DNA of 36,351 nucleotides from Zancudomyces culisetae (Eukaryota > Kickxellomycota > Harpellomycetes > Harpellales > Legeriomycetaceae). Positions 1-10,840 of this stretch are shown here, one piece after another (the stretch's first letter is position 1; every line of letters begins with the position of its first letter). The DNA is taken from positions 27,483 through 63,833 of the forward strand of contig LSSK01000196.1 of the NCBI GenBank assembly GCA_001969505.1. Direction: 5' to 3'. The notes beneath the pieces were generated by a model, which saw only the letters and a list, made by a program, of their open reading frames with translations, was not told the DNA's origin and did no database searches. A program made the translations under genes and the position numbers.

Positions 1-753
1 TTTGCTAGCTTATAATCGGTTACAATTGCTGGTGCCTACAGCTTTTGACTACTAATCTACGACTTTGATATTATTTAAAAGATAAATCCTTTGAAATAAC
101 TACAATTTCAGCTTTTGAGAATATCGAACTTTATTTCGAGTTGAATTGACTTGACTTGAAATAGACAGTATTTTCAGAAATCAAACATACTAATATAGAT
201 ATGTATGTACTAAAAATTAAATACCAATAAATCTAAATAAAAAAGTGAGACTCGTTTAAATGTTATATGCTCAAGACAACCATATGTGGCATTTTGTAGG
301 ATAGAAACTCTTGGTTACCTAATGTATTAATTACATTCGATGGCTCTTTGTCGGGTATATACTTATCTTTCTGTGCTTAAAAGAATGACTATTGATATTT
401 TTTATTCTTCTAAATTTTAATAAAAGGACTCTTTGATCCAACTCTTGCCTGAGGTTAAAACGGCTATATTTTTTATATTATTTTCCTACTGAGAAAACCC
501 CATTTGATGAAAAACTCTGCTTAGGTAAAAACTACTATAAATGTATAGCTAAATAGATAAACTTTTTACAAAACTTTTAAAAAATACCTTTACACAACAC
601 AATAGCTATACATTTTATTTTCCAGACCAATTTAACTCTTACTGATATCATTACAACAAAAAAAAACCATTGTTGAGTATATCGCTTTTGCCATCCAACA
701 CTCACCCGTGTATCATGTTTGTACTTACCATTCCTTGTCATCAAATATTAAAG

Positions 754-954
754 TTAAAACCCGACCAATACTCTCGAAATCAGATACTCTTTTGTGTCTC
801 CTGTAATAAACATATAATGTAAGCAGCCTTGCAATAAACACATCGATACATCCAAACACATTTATTCATTTCGTCACTATACATGCTAAACTTTTTGTTT
901 ACCTCTATACTTACCGCCATCACTACCCACCTGCCCACCTCCAATGTCACACCG
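754..954 (-). CDS. Candidate 3' exons of an unrecognised split gene
   Basis: Two exon-like blocks on the minus strand join in frame. Block one is 954-915, preceded by ...ATGTAG and followed by a consensus donor GTAAGT. Block two begins at 800 after TTTATTACAG and runs to a TAA at 756-754. The joined reading ends with GDTKEYLISRVLVGF and stop, preceded by a Gly-rich DIGGGQVGSDG stretch. The one-base/two-base phases match. I do not recognise the family, and the upstream exons are not resolved; a possible one lies around 1080-1180. A second frame of block two is also open and ends in another GTAAGT, so the reading is uncertain. Transcript data would decide. Confidence 0.2.
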
Positions 955-2325
955 CTACATCTCATTTAATCCCCACACTCATTATTGTGTTTTTATTTGG
1001 TAACTAGTGTATGTAAATTCTACACATCTTTCTTCATATCTTTATACAAAACTCTACAACTCTATTTTCAACACTACCGGTGCTTTTTTTCTAACAATAC
1101 ATAGTGAAACATCGTTTTTCATGTTACGAATCACCATCAGTTCATCCACTTGTGATTTATTCAAAAATTACATACTATCACCCTTGTACACCTTGCTAGT
1201 CTCCTTTTTTCTTGCTCATTCATTTTTTTTCACAAAATTGACTTGTTACACAAGACTACAGAAAGGATATTAATCTTTTTTTTTTCTATTGCCATTCACC
1301 ATCTATCTTTTGTACAACACTGAAATGAGCATTTTTTTTAAAAAAAAGTTCTCATATTAGCACTAATAACAAACTATCAACAATCGTAAATTGACGCGCT
1401 AAAAAAAAACCAGTGGTTTGTTGAGATCCTTCACACATACATTCTCTCATTCTCCACTTTCCACCTCTCGCCCTCACTCTCCCCTCTCCTACTTCTTACT
1501 ATTGTGAAAAATAATTCATAAGTTATAAATGAAACAACTGGAAGCTAGAGATAACACCACTTTTAATCTAACAAAACTAATATTTATTTCTTTACAAACA
1601 TGGAGCCTATAAAAGATATGAAAAACTAATAATACTGATAGTATTAGTATTCATATGCCACTAGATTAAGACAAGTAACAACCAGACTCACCAGGATATT
1701 ACAGTAGTACTTTTTACTTTGCTCTTTGAGCCTTTTCTCTACACTACATAACTCGGTTTATATCGCATACTCGTTCAAATACTACCATTATTAGAGCTAT
1801 TATGTTTGGAGCTCGTATTGTAATTAAGAAATAAAATCAGGTCTGGTTATTGAACTATAAACATAAATATATTGCACAAATAACAATACCACGCGTAACA
1901 CACATGAATAACCACCTATTCCCAATGGTTCTCTTTTCTAACTTTCTTTTTCTTTTTGCATCTCTCTTTTTTTCCTCCAAAAATAATGGTCATAAATGTA
2001 TATGAGAAAACGGAAAGCAAGAATAACGCGCACAATCACCATTTCTCCCCTCTTTGCTCTATTCTGAATAAAAATTCTATACTATTCCTTGTTAATCCAT
2101 TTAAATATATCCTTTCCTGCTTTTTTTTGGTATTGCGTATTCTATTATGGTATTACTCTACTTATCTCAATCACAATTTTAATGAACATAGTTAAATTCC
2201 ATATTATTCCACACAAACTGAACATATTTTTGCCGATACGTTGGGATGAAGGCCTAGCACCTTAGTTCATGTATGTAAGCGTTGATTTATTATTAAAAAT
2301 ATTTATATATGTGTGTACTGATCAG

Positions 2326-2593
2326 GAATTAATAGTGCAGCAGAGTAAAAACAATGATAATGATAATGATAAAAGGCCAAGAACTCTTACCCATCCATCA
2401 CCTTCACATCTTTTGAATATTTATTTACGAGAAATCATGAGTATTGTGTGAGGTGCTTACTTTGAACCACGTGATACACAACAAAGCCATTTAGAAAACA
2501 AAAAAAACAAAAAAGCGTGGCTACAGACCACAGCTCTCAAACGAAGGGAAAAATGGTTTGAAAAACACATTTAGTGAGCTAGCAAAGAAATAA
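2326..2593 (+). CDS. Candidate exon pair of an unrecognised gene
   Basis: Exon-like block 2326-2445 follows ...TGATCAG. It encodes an Asn/Asp-rich then basic, Pro/Ser-containing stretch (NNDNDNDKRPRT, then PSPSHLLNIYLREIM). A 49-nt putative intron (2446-2494, ending CATTTAG) is followed by 2495-2593, encoding a Lys-rich segment KTKKTKKRGYRPQLSNEG, then a helix-like LKNTFSELAKK and TAA. Codon phases match, but the donor would be GTGTGA, which is not consensus. An ATG at 2269 is in frame with the first block, so a two-exon protein starting there is possible. No family is recognised. The opposite strand is also open across 2521-2790 with an F-rich translation that looks like a shadow. Confidence 0.22.
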
Positions 2594-3503
2594 AAATAAG
2601 AGGGCCAAAAACAAAGAAGCACAGATAATAATATATCATGTGAGCTACAGATTTTTATGATATTGCTTTTTTTTTCTTTGAAATTTTCTTTACGGTATAG
2701 AAAGCACGAGCAATGTTGACAAAAAAAAACGAGCATAACAATAAAATGACCAAATAAAATGCTATTACCATATTGTGGTAACGACACCACTCTTAATAAA
2801 AGCAGGTTAAAAGCTTCGCTTAGTGACTAAAGATGTAAAAATCAGGTTTAATTTACTTAGTCTAGCTTATTAAAACCAGCTTTTTTTAGTTTCTGTTATT
2901 CCAATTGTAGAAAATTTCTAAAAGGTGAATAGTAAACGAGCACATGCAATATTTTAGGTCTTAGCTAATAATATTTTACAAATAAGCAATATTTACAGCA
3001 ATAAAAGAAGAAAAACTACATTTATATGCATTAAGATTGTACAAACAGTTATAGAACATAAACAAACTTTTGCACTAAATTTTTCTGCTTGGCACAAGCT
3101 AGATTCTTTTCAATAATAAATTTATGCCTATATTAGTTTTAAAATTCTGTCGCTCGTATAGTCAATCTTTGGTTGCACTTAGAAATCAGGATAATCGAAA
3201 CAGCAATAAGAAAAAAACATAGTAAAGAAAAAAGAGTGTGTGAAAAGGTATAATTCCGGGATATTTTTTGTAGACTAGTGGAACATTAGAATAAAGGGAA
3301 GAGAATTGAGAAAAAAACGGATAAACGCCTTACAGAATCATACAAACAAGGAGTAGCTGAGAGGAAAAATAAGGAAAAGTCATAGTTGATAGCTCTGTTA
3401 ACGTATGCTTAATTATTATCCTTGGGAGAAGAAAAAAAGGAATTAATTATATATATAGATAGAAGTAGAGGGTGTAGGAATTTAAAACAAGGAATATAGT
3501 ATA

Positions 3504-5898
3504 ATGGAGAGAGAATTTTGTTGTATAATTGATAAAGAACTGGAGGGACTACAGATTCGCGATGAAGAATACAGGAAGAATCGGCTGACTGAGATTATTG
3601 GGGACATTAACGAAAGAATAAGCACTCATGAACCGTCTAATTACGATGATGTTTTCAATACGATAGTGGAATTCAAAGCTATAGAGATCGTGAATGCAGA
3701 AACGGTAACTAAAGGTGGAGAGCGATATGTAGAGTTTTATATAAAATACGGTAAATTCGATGCGAAAAGGAGATACTCTGAGTTTGCATCACTTGAGCAA
3801 ATCCTTAAACGTACATACCCGACTGTGATAGTACCAGTTATCCCAGAAAAGCATAGTATATGTAAGACAGCTAATCTGTTTAATATATTTTTGACTATTT
3901 ACAAAGCCAGAACATATGATACATATAACCTGAGGTGCTAATGCTTCTATTACAAAATGAAATAGTTGATTTGTCACATTTGCGTAAAAAGGAACTGGAA
4001 AAGACACGAGAAGTGCAGGTACGAAAAAGGATGCTGGCGAGCTTTTTAAATAGAATATGCAGAAACCCGGTACTGAGAAGAGAGCACATTTTTCACAGGT
4101 TTTTGGAGAACGGAGTAGCATGGACCGAGGTGCTGTATTCGCCAGCCGTTACGACTCTTCCGGAAAACAAACTATATTCATCACCCTCGCGTTCAGTACA
4201 TGGTACACAGCTGGATGAGGATATTGAAAAGTTACAACAGAAAGGGTATTATAAACGACCACAAATAGCAGCAGACAACGATTATGCAAAGAATATAGAG
4301 ATTCCCAAATTCTACGGCTTTTTCGGTGATCAAGAGGATTACCAGTGGTCAGAATGTGAGATTTTTACAAACAAGTTCAAAAAGGTGTGGAAAAACAAGA
4401 TCGAGGTGGTTGGACATAAAATAAGCGAAAAGATGACAGGTAAACGCGTGATATCATTTCCATTTTGTTAATCTATTTTCATTAATTCAAGTCTACCAGT
4501 ATTTTAACTTGTGTGGTATTAATACAAACCTAAAAACAAAAATAGAGTTGAATAATAGCTATACACAGCTTGGAGCGTTATTAAACGGCTTCAGTTTGGA
4601 TGAAGAGGACGAGTTAGCATCTAAAATTGAGCACGCGGGACAGGCTATAGACCAAACATACATTGCATACAAAAGCTATATACGTAAGCATGAAGAATAC
4701 ATAAACGAACGAGCGCACGAGTATTCACAATTGGTAGACGAAACACACGATATTCTGGAATACCGCAAGATAAAAAGCGTTCAGCTTAGTAATACAGCAA
4801 AGGCAATGAAAAAATACAAAAAGCAATTGGAATACCTTGTAGGAATGGATCAAAGTGCTAGTCTGCTAACACGCGCATTGGACAACCAACAAAGTGACGG
4901 TATTCCAAACGACCACCTACTGGAGAATGGCGGCGGCAATGATAATGTGAGTGAGGACGGACAGCGAGCCTCGTCCGTATCCACATCCACATCCGCATCC
5001 GTATCCATACTCATATCCGAACCACCATCCTCATCACCGTCCTCATCACAACCACCATCTTTATTCACAAACGATCGACGTTCATCACCAGACAAAGATT
5101 CACAAAATACATCATCCGACTCGTATGAAGGGATTGATTACGACGATCTAGATAGCGAAGACGAACCTCTGGCGCAATTTGAGCTAGAACAGTCAATGTT
5201 ACCAGACGGCTCGATTCTACCTTCCACAATTCCTTCGCTCAAAATTAGACATAAACCATCATCCTCACCCCAAAAGCATTTTGGACCCACAAAGTCGATC
5301 GATTCCAAAAACGAAAATAAACATCCCAAAAACATCAATACTGCACTTATCAACCCCCAAACAAATACCTCGCGATCCATTTTGTCGCTACTCCATTTAT
5401 ACTCACCAACGTTTATTATCCCCGCCTCACTATCCATTGCAAACTCACTTATTTCCCAACTATCGTATAAGATCTATACACTCGCTGATATTGATCCTAT
5501 CTTACAGCGCCGGTTGAAGATTGCCAAGTTATCCGATTTGTTGGTTGTCACTAAGTCTCATACAGAAATGCTTCAGCATGACATGCGACTCATAAACGAA
5601 AGTGTCTCCAACACTTTGTACCAGTTCCAAGTCAACAAAATTGTTGATTTGAGGCTGTTTCTGCTAAGGTTTACATTGCTGTCCATCATTTGTAATAACA
5701 AGGTATGCTTTTTTTTCCTTTCTCTTTTTATTTTATCACACAACATTTGAGCTATTTCTTATTGCATCATCGTGTACATAACTATTATACTTTTAAGGCT
5801 ACGTTATTACTAACACTCTTCACGCTTTTTTTTTTGTATCTGGATAGTGTTTAAAGTCTTGGAATAACACTTTAGATTTTCTTGAACAATTTCCATAG
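3504..5898 (+). CDS. SNX41: Snx41/Atg20 family sorting nexin (PX-BAR)
   Basis: Four exons: 3504-3861, 3966-4439, 4546-5702, 5848-5898, giving 679 residues. Introns of 104, 106 and 145 nt start GTAAGA, GTAAAC and GTATGC; the third has a perfect TACTAAC branch site at 5808-5814. The PX domain spans roughly residues 56-150, with the phosphoinositide-binding RRYSEF at 89-94, followed by VPVIPEKHS and RKRMLASFLNR. The BAR-like helical part carries LGALLNGFSLDEED and IEHAGQAIDQTY, which are family hallmarks. A Ser/Pro-rich acidic linker separates the helical halves. The 16-residue last exon encodes the conserved final helix (LKSWNNTLDFLEQ). In yeasts these proteins pair with Snx4 on endosomes and act in recycling, the Cvt pathway and selective autophagy; binding of PI3P is a family property. 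Snx41 and Atg20 are close paralogues, so the exact symbol is uncertain. Confidence 0.93.
4974..5018 (+). repeat. Hexanucleotide-like repeat in the SNX41 linker
   Basis: Degenerate tandem copies of a 6-bp unit (ATCCAC/ATCCGC/ATCCGT) inside SNX41 exon 3. They encode an alternating Ser-x tract (SVSTSTSASVS) at the start of the Ser/Pro-rich linker. The period is a multiple of three, so copy changes would alter linker length without a frameshift. Confidence 0.75.
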
Positions 5899-6396
5899 CA
5901 TACACTTTTTGCTTTTAACTTTTCATTATTTCCAGCATTTGATGATAGTCAAGGAAGGAGGAAATACAAAGAGAGAAACAAATAAAGATCAAGTACTGGT
6001 AATATACCCTCATTCTCCACCCCCTCCCTCCCTCCAACACACTCTGGTTTCTTTTTTTCTGTACATTCAATAGAATCAAGTCATTTTCTATTTACTAAAC
6101 ATCATTTTACTCGAACTTTGAAAGAAATAATATCAGCTGGTAGGTAAAAAAAAAGGCTCTAAAAAGTCAAAATTACAAAATGAAGTTGAAAGAGGGGGTG
6201 GTTAGCTACAGGTAATAAAGCTACAAAACAGTATCAATAATATTACCAAAAAAAAAACATTAGAAAGGTAAATGTAAAAGTTACATCCCTTAGGTTCGCA
6301 ATAATATCAACAAATTTATCAACATGGGTTAATGATCAAAAAGAAAAACCATTAACAATAAAATCATGTGGATCAGGTTTTTCTTCTCTTTTTCTT
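5899..6396. other. Convergent intergenic region
   Basis: About 500 bp between two convergent genes. It should hold the 3' ends of both. An AATAAA sits near 5980 on the plus strand, about 80 bp after the SNX41 stop, and could direct polyadenylation. No further gene is visible. Confidence 0.55.
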
Positions 6397-7149
6397 TTAT
6401 ATCAAAAATGTCAAAAATACAACTGTTGCTGCCAGTGCAACCATACTATTCGCATTATATGCTTCGACCATAGACTCAGACGCATTGATGTCCCTTTTCT
6501 GCCCTTTCCCCTGTTGCACCTGTACTTGCCGCCGTTGAAGCTTTTGTCGTTTAATTTCTCGTTTTTTGTCGTCAGGACCATTTTTATTCGGTTTTGGTTG
6601 GTAGAGAATCACAGATTGAGAGTTCAGTGATGTTGTTGGAATAGTTACGCTTTGTTGTTGTTGTTGGCTACTGTGAGCAGATACCAACAATCCCAGCTTA
6701 TCACCCCTGCCCACTTTGGCCCTCTTACCCATACCTCCGTTTTTAAGTTTGGAGGCACAACCATTCTTAATACCTTTACTCTTCGAACCATCTGTCCGTT
6801 TTTTTTGCTCCCTCGACATACCAGCTTTATTGAATGTTGAAGACGCTGGCTCTTTATCAGATGGTTGGTACCCAGAACTATAAAACGGGCTTAGCTGCTG
6901 CTCGAATTTTGCATTTTGTGCTTGACTTTGCACATGGCTTGGACTTAATACTCGCGTTTGTGCCTGTTGCTTCCACTGCTGGTGTAAAATATGACCAGAA
7001 AAAAGCTCTTCTTCAATGTGTGAAGGGAGTCCTACTTTTTTTTTATCATCTAACTTTATCATAGACGGTAGAAAACATATAGTTACGCTACACAAATACA
7101 GTGCCAACAATACCCTGAAAATCACGCCCATATAACCCCGACGCATCAT
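6397..7149 (-). CDS. Secreted basic Gln/Lys-rich protein, probable GPI anchor
   Basis: Single-exon frame of 250 residues starting MMRRGYMGV. Residues about 8-27 form a hydrophobic signal-peptide core (VIFRVLLALYLCSVTICF) after an Arg-containing n-region. The mature part is polar and very basic, with Gln runs and Lys/Arg clusters such as KKREIKRQKLQRRQ. Several Lys-Arg dibasic sites could be processed by a Kex2-type protease. The C-terminus is a short hydrophobic tail (MVALAATVVFLTFLI) directly after small residues NANS, the usual layout of a GPI-attachment signal. No catalytic or known binding domain is visible, so the function is unknown; cell-wall or surface location is inferred from the two end signals. 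It converges on SNX41. A type I membrane protein with almost no cytoplasmic tail is the alternative. Confidence 0.6.
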   Translation of the reverse strand: MMRRGYMGVIFRVLLALYLCSVTICFLPSMIKLDDKKKVGLPSHIEEELFSGHILHQQWKQQAQTRVLSPSHVQSQAQNAKFEQQLSPFYSSGYQPSDKEPASSTFNKAGMSREQKKRTDGSKSKGIKNGCASKLKNGGMGKRAKVGRGDKLGLLVSAHSSQQQQQSVTIPTTSLNSQSVILYQPKPNKNGPDDKKREIKRQKLQRRQVQVQQGKGQKRDINASESMVEAYNANSMVALAATVVFLTFLI

Positions 7150-8302
7150 ACCAATCTATATCTATTTCTATCGCCCTATTTACTCCCTTCCTGGTGCTCG
7201 TTACTGTCTTCGCTGTGAATATATTTGTATTTATACTGGCGTGCACCTTTCTACTTCGCCTCCGTCCTTTTAGCCGCACAAAAAAAAGCTCGCTTTTGAC
7301 ACTCGAGTTTACCTCTTATCTAGTGGGGTTTTTTTCTTTTATAGTGAAAAAAGTCAAAGAACACTGAAAGGGTACACACAATTATCGTTTATGCATATAC
7401 TTTTTCAACTCTTGTCCCAATAGCTGTATTATGTACTGGCCTTTTATTCCCCTTCAATAGCTCCCAGTATTGTATGGTCTACTGATAGTTATATCTCGCC
7501 TTTTTATTGTAAAAAGAGTCTACTCTGGTTCATTTCAGAGGTTCTCTTTTTTTGTCTTAGACATTAACTTTGTATTATTATACCTTCTGGTTTGCTTTTT
7601 TCGTAACAGTGGACCTATATTCCGCTGTCTTGCTTTTTATGGTTTACTGGTTTCTCGTATTACTCCAAATCAACTAAAGTCCGAATACTAATAGCTTATA
7701 CCCCCTTTTTTTGCTTCAGCTATTTTTTGTGACTTTTGTCCCCGTTTTCCAGCTGCTATGTTCTCTTGGCTAACGAGATGGGACAAAGATAATAGAAGGG
7801 GTCTTTCTTAAATGATTGACGGGTGTTATAGGAAAAAATAAAAGACGAATTTAATCCCGGGTTTTTACGAAAAGTTTTTTAATTGGAAAAAAAATATCGG
7901 CTAGGCAAAGAAACGTGTACTAAGAGTAAATCCAAAAGTGAAATGATTTTTTTACCCGAAAAAAAATGAAAGTAATATAAGAGGCGTTTTCAAGTCTCTT
8001 GGTATATCACGGTATATTAATGCTCAATAGCAAACAAGAACAAGCTGAAAATACTAATAGTGCTGAAAATTCCGGTAGGAAAAAAATTTTAAATCAACTT
8101 TTATTGCTAACCATTCGCCATTTATTCACCTTCTACTTCTTTCTATAATGATCTTTAATTCTGGGAAAAAAAAGAAAACGTACTATTCTTGTACTTTATT
8201 TACAAAAATTGAACAACGTTACGATTTTCGCCATGTTTTTTTTTGTTGATTATTGTACAAAATCAAGATAGTAAAAAAATTTTTTGTTCAACACCCTTTG
8301 TT
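7150..8302. other. Intergenic region upstream of the GPI-type gene
   Basis: About 1.15 kb. The first few hundred bases should contain the promoter of the minus-strand gene ending at 7149. An open frame at 7470-7691 encodes a Phe/Leu-rich sequence from a TTG codon and has no recognisable similarity; I do not call it. Poly-A and poly-T runs are frequent. Confidence 0.45.
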
Positions 8303-9232
8303 ATGATTTCTAATTTACTCAAATTATCTAAGGACGATTTAAAATTTCGTGCTAAATTCATGTTTGATTTGGCAGGAAATTTTGAAAACTGTTTACATGT
8401 ATTTGTTTTATTTTTTTTGGGACTAATTTTTGTTACCGTTTATTAAAATTATAATAGCATCTAGCAAATGGGTGGGTCAAAATAAATTCAAAATGGCTAA
8501 TCAAAATGGCTAATCAAATTGCAGGAGGCAAAATGCTTAAACCTCCGGATGACCTTCTAGGTAATTTATTTCTCTTGGGTACTGTTGTTTTGTTGGTGTA
8601 TTTTCTCAATTCCAAACTTTGCTGAATTTTTTTCTCATTGGCTTTATAAGTTCTAAAGGGGTTGTTTACTTTGATTGTTTTTTAATAACAAATACCCAAC
8701 ACGCAAGGTTTTATATGAATGGAACATTGGTCTATTGAGGCTTAGTGCATTTAAATGCAGCAAAAAGGTTTATATTGACATTTTACACCGTTTATTAAGG
8801 TAAAAACTGAGCATTGTTGGGGGTTGTACATCACACATTTATCAAAGTTTCCAAGTAAATGAGAGAATAAAAAAACACAAGCAATTAATAAACTAAACAG
8901 TAACCCGACTTGTGTTTCTTGTATTTCCACTTTAGGGAATTCCACTTTGAGTCTTCAAAAGCTACTGTTGGTATATCCCTTCAAGAATTCCGTACACTTA
9001 TCGAAATATATCACAGGTGTAGCATCTGACTGCACACGCGAAACCAAAACTAACCTGCTTCTAGAATAGTTAGGCCAGTTTTTGGTGTGTTTAGGTAAAC
9101 AAAAGCATTACTTGGATCTAGCTGCTTTTACCTTAACCTTTCTCTCTAGTTTATGAGCTGGCCTTTTTATTTTTGAAATTTAAAAGGTTGACTACCCGAA
9201 ACGCTGGTATCAATATGTTTGCAACCAAGTAG
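8303..9232 (+). CDS. Candidate five-exon gene, function unknown
   Basis: Proposed exons 8303-8398, 8708-8799, 8936-9016, 9065-9094 and 9187-9232, giving 114 residues; all four joins keep the frame. Donors are GTATTT, GTAAAA, GTGTAG and GTAAAC; acceptors end CGCAAG, TTTTAG, TTCTAG and AAAAG. Introns are 309, 136, 48 and 92 nt. The third intron has an ACTAAC branch-like site just before its acceptor. The product would be mostly helical with no membrane segment: it starts MISNLLKLSKDDLKFRAKF, contains KKVYIDILHRLLREFHFESS and LQEFRTLIEIYHRIVR, and ends TTRNAGINMFATK. I do not recognise a family. The first exon and its long intron are the weakest part; an alternative start near 8533 is possible. 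Confidence 0.35.
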
Positions 9233-10231
9233 CTCGCTACTTGATAGAACCAAATATTTGCTTTATTCGAATCTCGTTTTTCGCTTTTATACTCCCGCTA
9301 AATATTTTTTTACCAACCAGATGCGTTTGTTGATATCTGAATTGTATCAGCCATCATGCTTTTTCGCAGACTTTGGTATATCACCCAATACCATTTATTT
9401 AAGTTCAAACGGATAAATGGATAATAGGTGTATAAAAAAAGGAAAAGTCAAACACCTATTTACTGTTGTCACTGAACAGCATGCATTGTCAAAATGGTGG
9501 TGCTTTTTCTTTACTAAAGTGTTTAATTGTGTAAAAAATAATAAAAGAACAGGAGTATGAACAAAACACTGCCATAATACATTCTAAATATACTGCTGCA
9601 AAAACTACTAATGGTGTAATAGCCAGTGGAGTAATAAATCACCTTTAGCTAGAAGTACATTTTTCCACGTTGTGCTTTAAACAATATTTTCTTAGTATTC
9701 CCACACCCCTTCCCTCAACTGCAAAAGTTTTAGAGTCCCAAACCCTGGTACCTAGAAACGCACACCAGGTAATTTGTGGTAGCTGTATATGTTAACTCAT
9801 ACACAGTGCACTCTCTATTATTATGACTTACAATTGAGTTTAATTGTAAACCTAAAGTCCTATTCGACGTTGAGTGTTCTCACCTCTACCTTTTACGTCT
9901 TATCCTTTTTTTAATCTTGTATTCATTGCTGCTTTTCACAATTGGAAAAAAATGCTAGTCAATTAAAATATTTCTAATTTGTTTTTGGTGTGGTTTGTTT
10001 GTGAGTGCTTTGTAGCTACTAAGTGCACGCACGTGTGGTATTTTCTTTACTCGCTTTTAATTTATTGACATTACAATAAGAAAATTAAGCACAACTGATA
10101 ATGAAACAGCCTGTAATAGAAAGATCAAGTAAGCCTAAATAGAAACCAAAAATGTATATGCTTGTTGACTCGTTATTATTTGCTGTTTACCACTCTTTCA
10201 TTTTTTGGAAAATGGGTGATAAAATGAATTT
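9233..10231. other. Intergenic region with weak exon-like blocks
   Basis: About 1 kb. Short plus-strand open blocks bounded by AG and GT occur around 9556-9620, 9694-9771 and 9819-9916. The last two join in phase and end in TAA, but without a recognisable family or a clear first exon I cannot support a gene. No RNA gene is visible. Confidence 0.35.
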
Positions 10232-10602
10232 TCAAAACAAATTGTTAAAAAAGGGGAGGTGTGGTCGAGGCTGCATACTACCAAAATTGCCAAGATGCAA
10301 CGCTTGTGATTTTATTTCTGGTTTGTGATTCCGTGCATGTTTTAACATTTCAGGTACTCTTCTTGCCAAGCATAAATTTATTGGGGTTTGATAACCCAGG
10401 TCTAATTTCGAATTAATGATCACATGCTTCACATTTTTGCTTATTTCCAAAATCTTTATAATATTTTTGAGTACAAAAGGACCACATTTCATACCAGATT
10501 TTAAATCGATAAAGCAGGATTCTGGTTTCCAAGCCAAGTTATTTGTTTACAACCATAGCACGTAGTTTGTAATTATATTCATTCTGTTATACCCAGCATC
10601 AT
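10232..10602 (-). CDS. Candidate two-exon small protein, function unknown
   Basis: The main exon is 10521-10232: 96 codons including the stop, open from its 5' border and with varied composition. It contains SGMKCGPFVLKNIIKILE and HVIINSKLDLGYQTPINLC, and ends PRPHLPFFNNLF. There is no good ATG at its 5' end. A 10-nt first exon at 10602-10593 (ATGATGCTGG, donor GTATAA) with a 71-nt intron ending in CCAG would give an in-frame 99-residue protein. Alternatively translation begins at the internal Met of SGMKCG, or upstream exons are missing. It lies 240 bp beyond the 3' end of the CXXC zinc protein gene on the same strand. No family is recognised. Confidence 0.3.
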
Positions 10603-10840
10603 ATTCACGAATATGAGTATAATTATGGTATCGGTGAGTAAAAATGTAGTATTTGCAGCCAAAAAACACAGACTAATGAAAAAAAAACGACAAGTAAGCC
10701 TAGGGTAGTGGGATCAAGATCTCTGTCATACTGAATTGAACAGTATTTATTGACTAGTTTGGGTAAAACACTATTGAACCACCTTTGTACTCAAAATAAA
10801 AAATCAAGGCTTAAAACCTAAAACCTAAAAGCACACAATA

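Larger units (their letters stand above)
1..3503. other. Long region without a recognisable gene
   Basis: About 3.5 kb of AT-rich DNA with many homopolymer A/T runs and pyrimidine-rich stretches (for example around 1435-1500). I see no homology-recognisable protein. Two sets of exon-like fragments, listed separately, are the only coding hints: 754-954 on the minus strand and 2326-2593 on the plus strand. An 88-codon open frame at 1007-1273 starts with GTG and is F/S/T-rich; I regard it as chance. The last few hundred bases, A-rich with a TATA-like stretch near 3448-3460, should contain the promoter of the sorting nexin gene that follows. Confidence 0.5.

Noticed and set aside
1007-1273. 88-codon plus-strand open frame
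   Set aside because: Starts at GTG, F/S/T-rich from pyrimidine-rich DNA, no recognisable similarity, and the opposite strand is equally protein-like.
2521-2790. 89-codon minus-strand open frame
   Set aside because: Phe-rich translation typical of the antisense of A-rich DNA, GTG start, overlaps a more convincing plus-strand exon.
4850-5437. Overlapping frames on both strands within SNX41 exon 3
   Set aside because: Shadows created by the Ser/Pro-rich low-complexity linker.
7470-7691. Hydrophobic 73-codon frame
   Set aside because: TTG start, T-rich codons only, in-frame stop just upstream at the only acceptor; no support.
10811-10831. Telomere-like CCTAAAA copies
   Set aside because: Only two or three copies, internal, in the 3' flank of a gene; no array.
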